This document shows, piece after piece, positions 10,002-18,448 of a stretch of 64,000 bases of DNA. The notes beneath the pieces are model-generated. The model did no database searches. It saw nothing but the letters and a program-made list of their open reading frames with translations, and was not told the origin of the DNA. Every line of letters starts with the position of its first letter. The stretch's first letter is position 1. The stretch comes from Leucobacter chromiisoli (lineage in GTDB: Bacteria > Actinomycetota > Actinomycetes > Actinomycetales > Microbacteriaceae): the NCBI RefSeq assembly GCF_016522505.1, contig NZ_JAEHOH010000015.1, forward strand, positions 1-64,000, read 5' to 3'. Position numbers and translations under genes: made by a program.

Positions 10002-11291
10002 TCACGGGCGGGCACGGGGGATGTAGCGCGGAACCCAGCGTATGAACCCCACCGCGCCGAGCAGCGCGATGCCGCCGATGACCCCGCTCGCGACGGCGAG
10101 GCTCGACACGGCCGCCACCGCGGAGACGATCAGCGGCGCGACCGCTCCTCCGGCGTCGGTGAGGGTCCGCCACGAGCCGAGGAAGGAGGCGGGATCCCGC
10201 TGCGGCGCCGTATCGGCTCCCAGGGTCAGCAGGATCCCGCTCGAGAGCCCGTTGCCGATGCCCAGCACGACGGCCAGGATCCCGAACCAGAGCACAGCGG
10301 TGCCCAGCTCGTGCGTGAAGGCGAGCGCGATGAAGCCGGCCCCCATCAGGAGCATCGCAGGCATCGCCGCCCAGAGCCGCCCGAACCGGTCCATCACCTG
10401 GCCGCTGGCGTAGAACAGCGCGAAGTCGATCGCCCCGGACAATCCGACGACGAAGGCGATGGTCTGCGCGTCCACGCCCAGCGAGAGGCCCCACAGCGGC
10501 AGCACCACCTGGCGCGCGGACCGCGCGGCCGACAACGTCGCCGCGGCCAGCCCCAACCGCGAGAGCACTCCCCGATATCGCCACATCGTGCGGAGCACAC
10601 CCGCCCGGGCCGGCTCGGGGTCTGCCGGCCCCGGATCGGCGGGCCCGGAGCCGGCACTCCCGGAGCCGGCACGCCCAGAGCCGGCACGCCCAGAGCCGGC
10701 ACGCCCCGGAGGAGCAACGGTCTCGGGATCCGTGCCGAGCAGCACCAGGAGCACCAGCCCGACGAGGCACGCGAGCAGGAACACGACGGCGGACTGCTCG
10801 GTCCCGAACAGCTGCAGCAGCCCCGCGGCGACGAAGGGGCCGACGAAGACGCCCAGCCGGAAGCTCCCTCCCAGCATCGACAGAGCGCGTGCGCGGAACT
10901 CGAGCGGCACCCGCGTGGTCATGAACGAGTGGCGGGCGAGCGCGAAGGCCGCGGCGCAGAAGCCCAGCAGCAGCACCGCGACGGCGAAGCTCCACAGCGC
11001 GGGGGCGAACAGCAGGCCGAGCCCCGCGACCATCGAGACGAGGCCCGCGACCACCATCGTGAGCCGCTCGCCGATGCGCGAGACGGCCCATCCTGCGGGG
11101 ATGTTGCCGCAGAGCTGGCCGACGACGAGCGCCCCCGCGACGACGGCCGCGGTGGCGAGGTCGGCGCCCAGACGCGTCGCGATCACGGGGATGAGCGGGA
11201 TGACCGCTCCCTCGCCCAGCGAGAACAGCAGCGTCGGCCCGTAGATCATCGGACCGTACTGCCAGAGGACGCTGCGCGCGCGGATGCTCAC
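10002..11291 (-). CDS. MFS transporter with repeat-expanded central loop
   Basis: 429-aa major facilitator with about 12 hydrophobic helices in two halves, for example LSGAIDFALFYASGQVMDRFG with its RFG loop. Such proteins export drugs or metabolites by proton antiport; the substrate is not predictable. The cytoplasmic loop between helices 6 and 7 contains GRAGS-type 5-residue repeats and Pro/Asp-rich copies (10,600-10,715), an in-frame 15-bp microsatellite. The GTG start follows a TAGCGT box (complement of 11298-11303) by 6 nt, pointing to leaderless expression. It is followed by argG in the same direction, with its own promoter. Confidence 0.85.
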   Translation of the reverse strand: MSIRARSVLWQYGPMIYGPTLLFSLGEGAVIPLIPVIATRLGADLATAAVVAGALVVGQLCGNIPAGWAVSRIGERLTMVVAGLVSMVAGLGLLFAPALWSFAVAVLLLGFCAAAFALARHSFMTTRVPLEFRARALSMLGGSFRLGVFVGPFVAAGLLQLFGTEQSAVVFLLACLVGLVLLVLLGTDPETVAPPGRAGSGRAGSGRAGSGSAGSGPADPGPADPEPARAGVLRTMWRYRGVLSRLGLAAATLSAARSARQVVLPLWGLSLGVDAQTIAFVVGLSGAIDFALFYASGQVMDRFGRLWAAMPAMLLMGAGFIALAFTHELGTAVLWFGILAVVLGIGNGLSSGILLTLGADTAPQRDPASFLGSWRTLTDAGGAVAPLIVSAVAAVSSLAVASGVIGGIALLGAVGFIRWVPRYIPRARP

Positions 11292-11297
11292 CCGACC

Positions 11298-11303
11298 ACG
11301 CTA
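11298..11303 (-). promoter_or_regulatory. -10 box for leaderless MFS mRNA
   Basis: TAGCGT on the minus strand, then 6 nt, then the GTG start at 11291. No Shine-Dalgarno lies between. Confidence 0.4.
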
Positions 11304-11398
11304 CCGCCCCTCGCCCCGCCGCGCCGCGGGAGAACGGTCGACCGCCCCGCGAGAGAGCTGCCCAGCCGCACCGCGAGCGAACCTCCCGCCGCGCCCGG

Positions 11399-12397
11399 CT
11401 AGCGGATCAGCCCGAGCTCGCGCACCGCATCGCGCTCGGCGATCAGCTCCGCGACCGACGCGTCGATGCGCTCGCGCGAGAACTCGTCGACGGAGAGCCC
11501 TTCGACGACCCGCCACTCCCCCGCCTCCGAGCGCACGGGGAAGGAGGAGATCAGGCCTTCCGGCACGCCGTACTCGCCGCGGGAGACGATCGCCGCGCTG
11601 GTGCGGCGCCCGGGATCGCCGGGCCTCGCCGTGCCGAGCAGCCAGTCGCGCACGTGCTCGATGGCCGCGTTCGCCGCGGAGCCGACCGAGGACCCGCCGC
11701 GCACCTCGATGATCTCGGCTCCGCGCCGGGCCACGCGCTCGACGTAGGGCCCGCGAGCCCACTCGACGTCGACCGTCTCGAGCGCCGGCCGGCCGCCCAC
11801 GGTGGCGTGGCTGAGATCGGGATACTGCGTCGCCGAGTGGTTGCCCCAGATCGTCACGCCGTCGATCTCGGCGACCGGGGCGCCGGCCTGCGCCGCGAGG
11901 ATCCCCACCGCCCGGTTGTGATCGAGCCGGGTGAGCGCCGTGAAGCGCTCGGCGGGCACGTCGGGCGCGTGCTGCTGCGCGATCAGGGCATTCGTGTTGG
12001 CCGGGTTGCCGACCACGGCCACGCGCACGTCATCGGCGGCGCACTCCCCGATGGCGCGCCCCTGGGGACCGAAGATCGCGCCGTTCGCCGAGAGCAGGTC
12101 GCCGCGCTCCATCCCGGCGGTGCGGGGGCGGGAGCCGATGAGCAGGGCCACGTTCGCGCCGTCGAACGCGGTCGCGGGATCGTCGGTGAGCTCGACCCCC
12201 GCAAGCGTCGGGAACGCGCAGTCGGCGAGTTCGAGCGCCGCTCCCTCCGCGGCCCGCATCCCCTGCGGGATCTCGAGCAGGCGGAGCCTCACCGGCCGAT
12301 CCTCGCCGAGCATCGCGCCCGAGGCGATCCGGAACAGCGCGGCGTAGCCGATCTGCCCGCCGGCGCCCGTCAGCGCGATCGTGATGGGGTCTCTCAT
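11399..12397 (-). CDS. mdh: Malate dehydrogenase
   Basis: Interconverts malate and oxaloacetate with NAD in the citric acid cycle. The 332-aa protein starts [18 protein letters not shown] with the Rossmann glycine motif (GAGGQIG), followed by [13 protein letters not shown], the active-site loop LTRLDHNRA and the catalytic histidine in [13 protein letters not shown], the type-2 (cytosolic-like) form. Start ATG at 12397 has GGAGG 7 nt upstream. An aldo/keto reductase gene precedes it by 50 nt on the same strand; the two may be co-transcribed although their functions are unrelated. Confidence 0.95.
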   Translation of the reverse strand: MRDPITIALTGAGGQIGYAALFRIASGAMLGEDRPVRLRLLEIPQGMRAAEGAALELADCAFPTLAGVELTDDPATAFDGANVALLIGSRPRTAGMERGDLLSANGAIFGPQGRAIGECAADDVRVAVVGNPANTNALIAQQHAPDVPAERFTALTRLDHNRAVGILAAQAGAPVAEIDGVTIWGNHSATQYPDLSHATVGGRPALETVDVEWARGPYVERVARRGAEIIEVRGGSSVGSAANAAIEHVRDWLLGTARPGDPGRRTSAAIVSRGEYGVPEGLISSFPVRSEAGEWRVVEGLSVDEFSRERIDASVAELIAERDAVRELGLIR

Positions 12398-12447
12398 GGT
12401 TCTCCTCCGTCTCTCCGCCCCGGCCTGCCGGGGGCGACGTCGACGCG

Positions 12448-13284
12448 TCAGCGCACGTCGAAGGTGCGCGGATCCGGGCCCAGTCGACGCCCCTCCTCGA
12501 GTCCGTCGATCGCAGCCATCTGGGCGTCGTCCAGCTCGAAGCCGAACACGTCGGCGTTCTCGAGCATCCGCGCGCGATGCGTGGTCTTGGGGAACACGAT
12601 GCGCCCCTGCTGCAGGTGCCACCTGAGCACCGCCTGCGCGGGAGTCTTGCCGTGCGCAGCCGCGACGTCCGAGAGCTCCGGCCGGTCGAGCAGGTCGCTC
12701 TTGCCCTGGCCGAGCGGGCCCCACGCCTCGACGGCGATGCCGTGCTCGCGGCAGAACTCGACGAGCTCGCGGCGCTGGTGCAGGGGGTGCAGCTCGATCT
12801 GGTTGACGGCGGGCACCACGCCAGTCTCGTCCAGCAGCTGCTGCAGGTGCTCGATCTCGAAGTTCGACACGCCGATCGACGACGCGCGTCCCGAGCCGAG
12901 GATCTCGACGAGCCCCCGCCAGGCGCCCAGGGCCTCGCCGAACATCGGCTGCGGCCAGTGGATCAGGTAGAGGTCGACGCGGTCGAGGCCCAGGCGCTCG
13001 AGGCTCGCCTCGAACGCGGCGTGAGCGTCGCCCTGATCGGTGTTCCAGAGCTTCGTCGTGACGTAGAGCTCGTCGCGCGCGATGCCGCTCTCGGCGATCG
13101 CGCGGCCGACCTCGGCCTCGTTGCCGTAGATCGCGGCGGTGTCGATGTGCCGGTATCCGACCTCCAGCGCGTCGGTGACGATGCGCTCGGTCTCGCCGGG
13201 GTCGACCTGGAAGACGCCGAAGCCGAGCTGCGGGATCTCCTGGCCGTCGTTCAACCTCACTGTTGGAATCGGCAGAGCAGTCAT
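12448..13284 (-). CDS. Aldo/keto reductase (2,5-diketo-gluconate reductase type)
   Basis: 278-aa NADPH-dependent carbonyl reductase with a TIM-barrel fold. The AKR tetrad is visible: Asp and Tyr in [14 protein letters not shown], Lys in YVTTKLWN and His in YLIHWPQP; the NADPH site is in the C-terminal region [21 protein letters not shown]. These features fit the AKR5 subgroup. The natural substrate cannot be deduced. Start ATG at 13284 ([14 protein letters not shown]) has a GGGGGGAA ribosome site about 10 nt upstream. Confidence 0.9.
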   Translation of the reverse strand: MTALPIPTVRLNDGQEIPQLGFGVFQVDPGETERIVTDALEVGYRHIDTAAIYGNEAEVGRAIAESGIARDELYVTTKLWNTDQGDAHAAFEASLERLGLDRVDLYLIHWPQPMFGEALGAWRGLVEILGSGRASSIGVSNFEIEHLQQLLDETGVVPAVNQIELHPLHQRRELVEFCREHGIAVEAWGPLGQGKSDLLDRPELSDVAAAHGKTPAQAVLRWHLQQGRIVFPKTTHRARMLENADVFGFELDDAQMAAIDGLEEGRRLGPDPRTFDVR

Positions 13285-13422
13285 GAGTGTCGTGTTCCCC
13301 CCGGGTCGACGTTGCAAACGATGGTTCTGATCGCAAGTCTACGCACGCGACGACGCCATCCGGCGTCATCGCCACGCCGTTCCGGGGCCGTGTGCGGGCG
13401 CGTGCCGGATAATGGAGAGGTC

Positions 13423-16400
13423 ATGTCGTACCCCGCCGCCTCCGCCGAGCCTCGCATCGAGTTCCCGCCGGAGCTCCCCGTCAGCCAGATGCGCGACGAG
13501 ATCGCCGAGGCGATCCGCGATCACCAGGTCGTCATCGTCGCCGGCGAGACCGGCTCGGGCAAGACCACGCAGCTGCCGAAGATCGCCCTGGCGCTCGGCC
13601 GCGAGCGCATCGCCCACACGCAGCCCCGCAGGCTCGCCGCCCGCACCATCGCCGAGCGCGTGGCCGAGGAGCTCGGCTCGGAGCTCGGCGGCCTCGTCGG
13701 CTACCAGGTGCGCTTCACCGACAGGGTCTCGGCCGGCACGCGCATCCGGCTCATGACCGACGGGATCCTGCTGAACGCGATCCACCGCGACCGCGACCTC
13801 ACCGCCTACGACACGATCATCATCGACGAGGCGCACGAGCGCAGCCTCAACATCGACTTCCTGCTCGGCTATCTGAAGACGCTGCTGCCCCGCCGACCCG
13901 ATCTCAAGGTGATCATCACCTCCGCGACGATCGATCCCGAGTCGTTCGCCGAGCACTTCGCCTCGGCCGGCGGGGAGCCGGCGCCCGTCATCGAGGTCTC
14001 GGGGCGCACCTTCCCCGTCGAGATCAGGTACCGGCCGCTCGTCCAGGAGACGGCGATGCCGGACCCCAAGGGCGGGCCGCCCCGGATCCGCAAGGAGGAG
14101 CGCGACCTGTTCGACGCGATCGGCGACGGGGTCGAGGAGCTGGGCCGCGAGGAGAAGGGCGACGTGCTCGTCTTCCTCAGCGGTGAGGCCGAGATCCGCG
14201 ACGCCGCAGACGCCTTGCGCGGCCGCTTCGGGTCGAACCGGGCGAAGCCGATCGAGATCCTCCCCCTCTACGGACGCCTGAGTGCGGCCGAGCAGCACCG
14301 CGTCTTCGAGCGCCCGACCGGTGCGAGCGCCGCCGCCCGGCGCATCGTGCTCGCGACGAACGTCGCCGAGACCTCGCTCACCGTGCCCGGCATCCGCTAC
14401 GTCGTGGACGCCGGCACCGCGCGCATCTCGCGGTACAGCGCCCGCAGCAAGGTGCAGCGGCTCCCCATCGAACCGGTCTCGCAGGCGAGCGCGAACCAGC
14501 GCTCCGGCCGCTCCGGCCGCACGAGCCCCGGCATCGCGATCCGCCTCTACTCGGAGGAGGACTTCGAGAGCCGCCCCGAGTTCACCGAGCCGGAGATCAG
14601 GCGGACGGGGCTCGCATCGGTGATCCTCCAGATGCTCTCGCTGGGTCTCGGAGACATCTCCCGCTTCCCCTTCCTCACGCCCCCGGATCAGCGGGGCATC
14701 GCCGACGGGCTCGGACTGCTCACCGAGCTGGGGGCGGTCGAGTCGCGCTCCCCGGGCCCTTCGAAGGGATCGCGACGACCCGATCCCTCGTCGGGATCGG
14801 CGCGCGGATCGCACCGGATCACGAAGATCGGGCGTGAGCTCGCCCGGCTCCCGATCGAGCCGCGTTTCGCCAGGATGGTCGTCGAGTCGCGCAGGCACGG
14901 CGTCGTCGACGAGGTGCTCGCCATCGTCGCCGGGCTCACGATCCAGGACGTGCGCGAGCGCCCGCAGGCCGAGCGGGGCCGCGCGGACGAGATGCACGCG
15001 CGCTTCGCCGATCCGCAGGGCGATCTCATGACCCTCCTGAACCTGTGGAACTACCTGCAGGAGCAGCAGCGCGAGCGCTCCTCGAGCGCGTTCCGGCGCA
15101 TGTGCAAGGCCGAGTACCTGAACTTCCTGCGAGTGCGCGAGTGGATGGACCTCTTCCGGCAGCTCTCGCGCATCGCCGGTGTCAAACGGCCCGCCGCGAA
15201 ATCGGGGACGGTAACGGTCGCTTCGGAGGGCGGGAAGCGTGCACCAGCGTCCCCGATTCCGGGAGAGAGCGGATCGGGATCGAGCGAGGCGATCCACCGC
15301 TCCATCCTCGCGGGCCTGCTCTCCCAGCTCGGCGTGCGCGACGACCGGCAGGATCGCAGCGCCCCGGCGCGGGGACGGGGCGCACCGGGAGCGGTCAAGC
15401 GCAAGCCCGCCCAGGAGTACGTCGGATCGCGCGGCACCCGTTTCGTGCTCTACCCCGGTTCGGTGCTCGCGAAGAAGCCGCCCGAGGTCGTGATGAGCGT
15501 CGAGCTCGTCGAGACCTCGCGGCTCTTCGCCCGATCGAACGCCGTCGTCGATCCGGCGTGGGCGGAGGAGCTCGCGGGCCCCCTCGCGAAGCGCAACCTC
15601 AGTGAGCCGCACTGGGAGAAGAAGCAGGGCGCCGCGGTCGCCTACGAGCGCGTGACCCTCTTCGGCGTGCCGATCGTGGACCGCCGCCGCGTGCAGCTCG
15701 CCCGCTACGATCGCGAGCACGCCCGCGAGCTGTTCATCAGGCACGCCCTCGTCGACGGCGAGTGGGACTCGCCGCAGGCCTTCGACCGGGCGAACCGGCA
15801 GCTCCGCCGCGAGCTCGAGCAGCTCGAGGAGCGCACGAGGCGACGGGACCTGCTGAGCGACGACGACGCGGTCTTCGACTTCTACGACGCGAGGATCCCG
15901 AGCGACGTCACCAGCACCCGGAGCTTCGAGGGCTGGTGGAAAGAGGCGCAGCGGAAGCAGCCGAAGCTGCTCACCATGCGCCGCGAGGATCTGCTCGAGA
16001 ACGAGGCCGGGGCCGAGGTCGACGAGAGCGAGTTCCCGCGCCAGTGGCGGCACGGCGACCAGACGCTGAAGCTGCGGTACCGCTTCGACCCCACCGCCGA
16101 GGACGACGGCGTGACGGTCACCGTGCCGCTGCCGCTGCTGCCCCGCCTCGACGGCTCCGACTTCGAGAAGCTCGTGCCGGGTCTGCGGGAGGAGCTCGTG
16201 ACGGCGCTCATCAAGACCCTGCCGAAGGCGATCCGCAAGCACGTCGTGCCCGCCGCCGACTGGGCTCGCACGCTGCTCGCGGCCGTCGGCCCCGTGCTCG
16301 ACCGGCCGCTGCGACCCGGCGACGACGCGCCCGCGCTCACCGCCCTGCTGGCCGACGAGATCCGCCGCCGCACGAGCGTGCAGGTCTCCCCCGGCGATTT

Positions 16401-17460
16401 CGATCCCTCGCGCCTGCCCGCCCACCTCACTCCGACCTTCCGCGTGATCGACGAGCGCGGCCGCACGATCGGCGCCGGCAAGGACCTGGGCGATCTGCAG
16501 CAGACGCACCGCGAGCGGGCGACGAAGGGCGTGGCGAAGGTCGCCGCGGCCTCGCTGCCGAGGAACGAGCTCGAGCGCGCCGGCGCGACGGCGTGGCAGT
16601 TCGGGGAGCTGCCCCGGCACGTCGACACGAGCTACTCCAAGGCGCGCGGAGGCGGAGGCGTGGTGCGCGCGTACCCCGCCATCGTCGATCGCCGCACGAG
16701 CGTCGATCTCGTGCTCGTCGCCTCCGAGGAGGAGCAGGCGCGACTGTCCAGGCGCGGGATCCGGCGACTCGTCGCCCTGAGCTCCCCCTCGCCCGCCGCC
16801 TACATCCGCGAGCACCTCTCCAACCAGGAGAAGCTGCTGCTCGGCGCCGGCCCCTACCGCACGCTCGATCTCGCGATCGCGGACGTCTCGCTCGCGGTCG
16901 CGGATCGCGTCATCCGGCGTCACGCCCCCGACGGTCTCGTCTGGTCGGAGGGCGGGTTCGAGCTGATCGCGAACGACTACGCCCGCTCCCTCATCGACGA
17001 GATCTACGGCGCCATCGCCCTCACCGCGCGCGTGCTCGACGGAGCGAGGCTCGCCCGCAAGGCCGTCGACGGCGCGAAGTCGCTGCAGGTGCTCGGCCAG
17101 GTGGCCGATGCGGCGGGGCAGATCGACGGCCTCGTCGCCGACGGCTTCGTCTCGCGCACGGGACTCGCGCAGCTCGAGCGGCTGCCGGTCTACCTCGAGG
17201 CGGTGCGACTGCGCATGCGGGGGCTGACCGAGAATCCCGGCCGGGATCGCGGCCGGCAGAACGAGGTCGACCGCGCGCTGCAGATGTTCAGGGACGCCGG
17301 CGGCGCGATCCCGCTCCCCGACCCCGCTCCCGAGCGGCTGGTGCGCACGCGCTGGCTCATCGAGGAACTGCGCGTTAGCCTGTTCGCGCAGCAGCTGCGC
17401 ACCGCCGAGCCCGTATCGCTCTCGCGCATCCAGAAGACGCTGAGCGCGACTGAGCGGTAG
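13423..17460 (+). CDS. hrpA: ATP-dependent RNA helicase HrpA
   Basis: 1345-aa DEAH-box RNA helicase; the family resolves mRNA structures and rescues stalled ribosomes. Motif I GETGSGKTTQLPK (about 43-55), DEAH in IIIDEAHERS, motif III ITSATIDPESF and motif VI QRSGRSGRTSPG are followed by the helicase-associated domains and the long HrpA-specific C-terminus. Start ATG at 13423 has GGAGAG 6 nt upstream. Two palindrome-rich stretches without counterpart in E. coli HrpA as I recall it interrupt otherwise aligned sequence (14742-14800 and 15197-15262); both stay in frame. A -10-like GATAAT lies at 13408-13413. Confidence 0.95.
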   Translation: MSYPAASAEPRIEFPPELPVSQMRDEIAEAIRDHQVVIVAGETGSGKTTQLPKIALALGRERIAHTQPRRLAARTIAERVAEELGSELGGLVGYQVRFTDRVSAGTRIRLMTDGILLNAIHRDRDLTAYDTIIIDEAHERSLNIDFLLGYLKTLLPRRPDLKVIITSATIDPESFAEHFASAGGEPAPVIEVSGRTFPVEIRYRPLVQETAMPDPKGGPPRIRKEERDLFDAIGDGVEELGREEKGDVLVFLSGEAEIRDAADALRGRFGSNRAKPIEILPLYGRLSAAEQHRVFERPTGASAAARRIVLATNVAETSLTVPGIRYVVDAGTARISRYSARSKVQRLPIEPVSQASANQRSGRSGRTSPGIAIRLYSEEDFESRPEFTEPEIRRTGLASVILQMLSLGLGDISRFPFLTPPDQRGIADGLGLLTELGAVESRSPGPSKGSRRPDPSSGSARGSHRITKIGRELARLPIEPRFARMVVESRRHGVVDEVLAIVAGLTIQDVRERPQAERGRADEMHARFADPQGDLMTLLNLWNYLQEQQRERSSSAFRRMCKAEYLNFLRVREWMDLFRQLSRIAGVKRPAAKSGTVTVASEGGKRAPASPIPGESGSGSSEAIHRSILAGLLSQLGVRDDRQDRSAPARGRGAPGAVKRKPAQEYVGSRGTRFVLYPGSVLAKKPPEVVMSVELVETSRLFARSNAVVDPAWAEELAGPLAKRNLSEPHWEKKQGAAVAYERVTLFGVPIVDRRRVQLARYDREHARELFIRHALVDGEWDSPQAFDRANRQLRRELEQLEERTRRRDLLSDDDAVFDFYDARIPSDVTSTRSFEGWWKEAQRKQPKLLTMRREDLLENEAGAEVDESEFPRQWRHGDQTLKLRYRFDPTAEDDGVTVTVPLPLLPRLDGSDFEKLVPGLREELVTALIKTLPKAIRKHVVPAADWARTLLAAVGPVLDRPLRPGDDAPALTALLADEIRRRTSVQVSPGDFDPSRLPAHLTPTFRVIDERGRTIGAGKDLGDLQQTHRERATKGVAKVAAASLPRNELERAGATAWQFGELPRHVDTSYSKARGGGGVVRAYPAIVDRRTSVDLVLVASEEEQARLSRRGIRRLVALSSPSPAAYIREHLSNQEKLLLGAGPYRTLDLAIADVSLAVADRVIRRHAPDGLVWSEGGFELIANDYARSLIDEIYGAIALTARVLDGARLARKAVDGAKSLQVLGQVADAAGQIDGLVADGFVSRTGLAQLERLPVYLEAVRLRMRGLTENPGRDRGRQNEVDRALQMFRDAGGAIPLPDPAPERLVRTRWLIEELRVSLFAQQLRTAEPVSLSRIQKTLSATER
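14742..14800 (+). repeat. Palindrome-rich in-frame insertion 1 in hrpA
   Basis: Two stem-loops in succession: GTCGCGCTCCC (14742-14752) pairs with GGGATCGCGAC (14766-14776) with one mismatch, and CCGATCCC (14780-14787) pairs perfectly with GGGATCGG (14793-14800). They encode a Ser/Gly/Arg/Pro-rich segment between LLTELGAVES and HRITKIGREL, where HrpA normally has a short loop. Confidence 0.5.
15200..15258 (+). repeat. Long imperfect palindrome inside hrpA (insertion 2)
   Basis: AATCGGGGACG (15200-15210) and CGTCCCCGATT (15248-15258) form a perfect 11-bp outer stem; CGCTTC / GAAGCG (15219-15224, 15234-15239) form a 6-bp inner stem, with a symmetric 8-nt mismatch region between and a 9-nt loop. 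It encodes the extra KSGTVTVASEGGKRAPASP stretch between RIAGVKRP and AIHRSILAGLL. The layout resembles the intergenic palindromes at 33279, 44692 and 53615. Confidence 0.55.
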
Positions 17461-17463
17461 CCT
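17458..17463 (+). promoter_or_regulatory. -10 box for leaderless ppgK mRNA
   Basis: TAGCCT, spanning the hrpA stop codon, is followed by 6 nt and the ATG at 17470. This would allow transcription of ppgK independent of hrpA. Confidence 0.4.
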
Positions 17464-17469
17464 GTGCGT

Positions 17470-18279
17470 ATGAGTCACCACAGCTCTGGGAACGCGAAGA
17501 GGATTCCCGCGATCGGCATCGACGTCGGCGGCACCGGGATCAAGGGGGCCGGCGTCGACCCCGCGACCGGCGAGAGGCTGACGAAGCGGCATCGGGTGGA
17601 GACCCCGCAGGGCGGAGCCCCCGACGCGATCGCGGCCGCCGTCGCCGCGATGGTCGCGGGCATCCGCGACGAGCTGGCCGAGCGCGAGCTGCTCGACCGC
17701 ACCCTCGTGCCGAAGATCGGGGTGACGCTTCCAGGGGTCGTGCAGCGCGGCATCATGCGCACCGCGGCGAACATCGACAAGCGATGGATCGACACCGACG
17801 CCGAGGCCCTGCTCACGGCGGCGGTCGGCGCGCCGTGCCTCGTGGTGAACGACGCGGACGCCGCAGGAATGGCGGAGACGGAGTTCGGCGCCGCGCGGGG
17901 CCAGCACGGCGTGACGATGGTGCTGACGTTCGGCACCGGGATCGGCACCGCCCTCATCCACGACGGGCGCCTCGTGCCGAACTTCGAACTCGGGCACCTC
18001 CAGCTGAACGGGCAGCTCGACTACGAACGGTTCGCCTCGCCGAAGAACATCGAGCGCGAGGGGATCACGATCGCCGACTGGGCGGCTCGCGTGGCCCCCT
18101 ACCTCGCGCATCTCGAGTTCGTGTGCCGCCCCGACCTCTTCGTGATCGGCGGCAGCATCAGCAAGTCGAGCGACGAGTACCTCCCCTTCGAGCACGTCAC
18201 GACCCCGGTGGTGCCCGCGCACTTCCGCAACAACGCCGGGATCGTGGGCGCCGCCGCGCTCGCGGCCGCCGCAGGCTGA
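17470..18279 (+). CDS. ppgK: Polyphosphate glucokinase (ROK family)
   Basis: 269-aa ROK-family sugar kinase that phosphorylates glucose, in this actinobacterial subgroup with polyphosphate as well as ATP. The phosphate-binding motif [11 protein letters not shown] is near residue 17, the second glycine motif [15 protein letters not shown] near 155, and the glucose-binding FELGHLQL shortly after. Length and the ELGHLQL variant fit the strictly polyphosphate/ATP glucokinase group (PPGK) rather than the zinc-containing ROK repressors. The ATG at 17470 follows the hrpA stop by 9 nt; a GTG two codons earlier is the alternative start. Confidence 0.9.
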   Translation: MSHHSSGNAKRIPAIGIDVGGTGIKGAGVDPATGERLTKRHRVETPQGGAPDAIAAAVAAMVAGIRDELAERELLDRTLVPKIGVTLPGVVQRGIMRTAANIDKRWIDTDAEALLTAAVGAPCLVVNDADAAGMAETEFGAARGQHGVTMVLTFGTGIGTALIHDGRLVPNFELGHLQLNGQLDYERFASPKNIEREGITIADWAARVAPYLAHLEFVCRPDLFVIGGSISKSSDEYLPFEHVTTPVVPAHFRNNAGIVGAAALAAAAG

Positions 18280-18297
18280 CGCCTCGACGGGCTGGGC

Positions 18298-18312
18298 GGG
18301 CCTGCCAGGCCC
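18298..18312 (+). terminator. Short terminator-like hairpin after ppgK
   Basis: GGGCCTG-C-CAGGCCC forms a 7-bp inverted repeat 19 nt after the ppgK stop, with no U-tract. Confidence 0.4.
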
Positions 18313-18323
18313 CGCTGCCCCAG

Positions 18324-18340
18324 CGCGCATGATATGCGCG
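18324..18340. promoter_or_regulatory. 17-bp palindrome upstream of an MFS gene
   Basis: CGCGCAT-GAT-ATGCGCG is a perfect dyad about 75 nt upstream of the MFS -35 box. Just downstream the decamer CCCGCCGATA occurs twice. These are possible regulator sites; no regulator gene adjoins. Confidence 0.35.
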
Positions 18341-18413
18341 GTGAAACCACCCGCCGATAGCGGAATCCGACGCCTTCCGCGCTCTCGCCCGCCGATATGA
18401 TCCGTCCCCGCCC

Positions 18414-18442
18414 GTGACGCGGAGGGGCCGGCGGACTATACT
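18414..18442 (+). promoter_or_regulatory. Promoter for leaderless MFS mRNA
   Basis: GTGACG (18414-18419) and TATACT (18437-18442) are 17 nt apart, a good sigma-70-type pair. The GTG start codon at 18449 falls 6 nt after the -10 box, at the expected transcription start. Confidence 0.65.
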
Positions 18443-18448
18443 CTCCTG

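Noticed and set aside
13366-18330. A 1654-codon minus-strand open frame opposite hrpA and ppgK
   Set aside because: Shadow of codon bias; no start signal, no motifs, and both plus-strand genes are clearly real.
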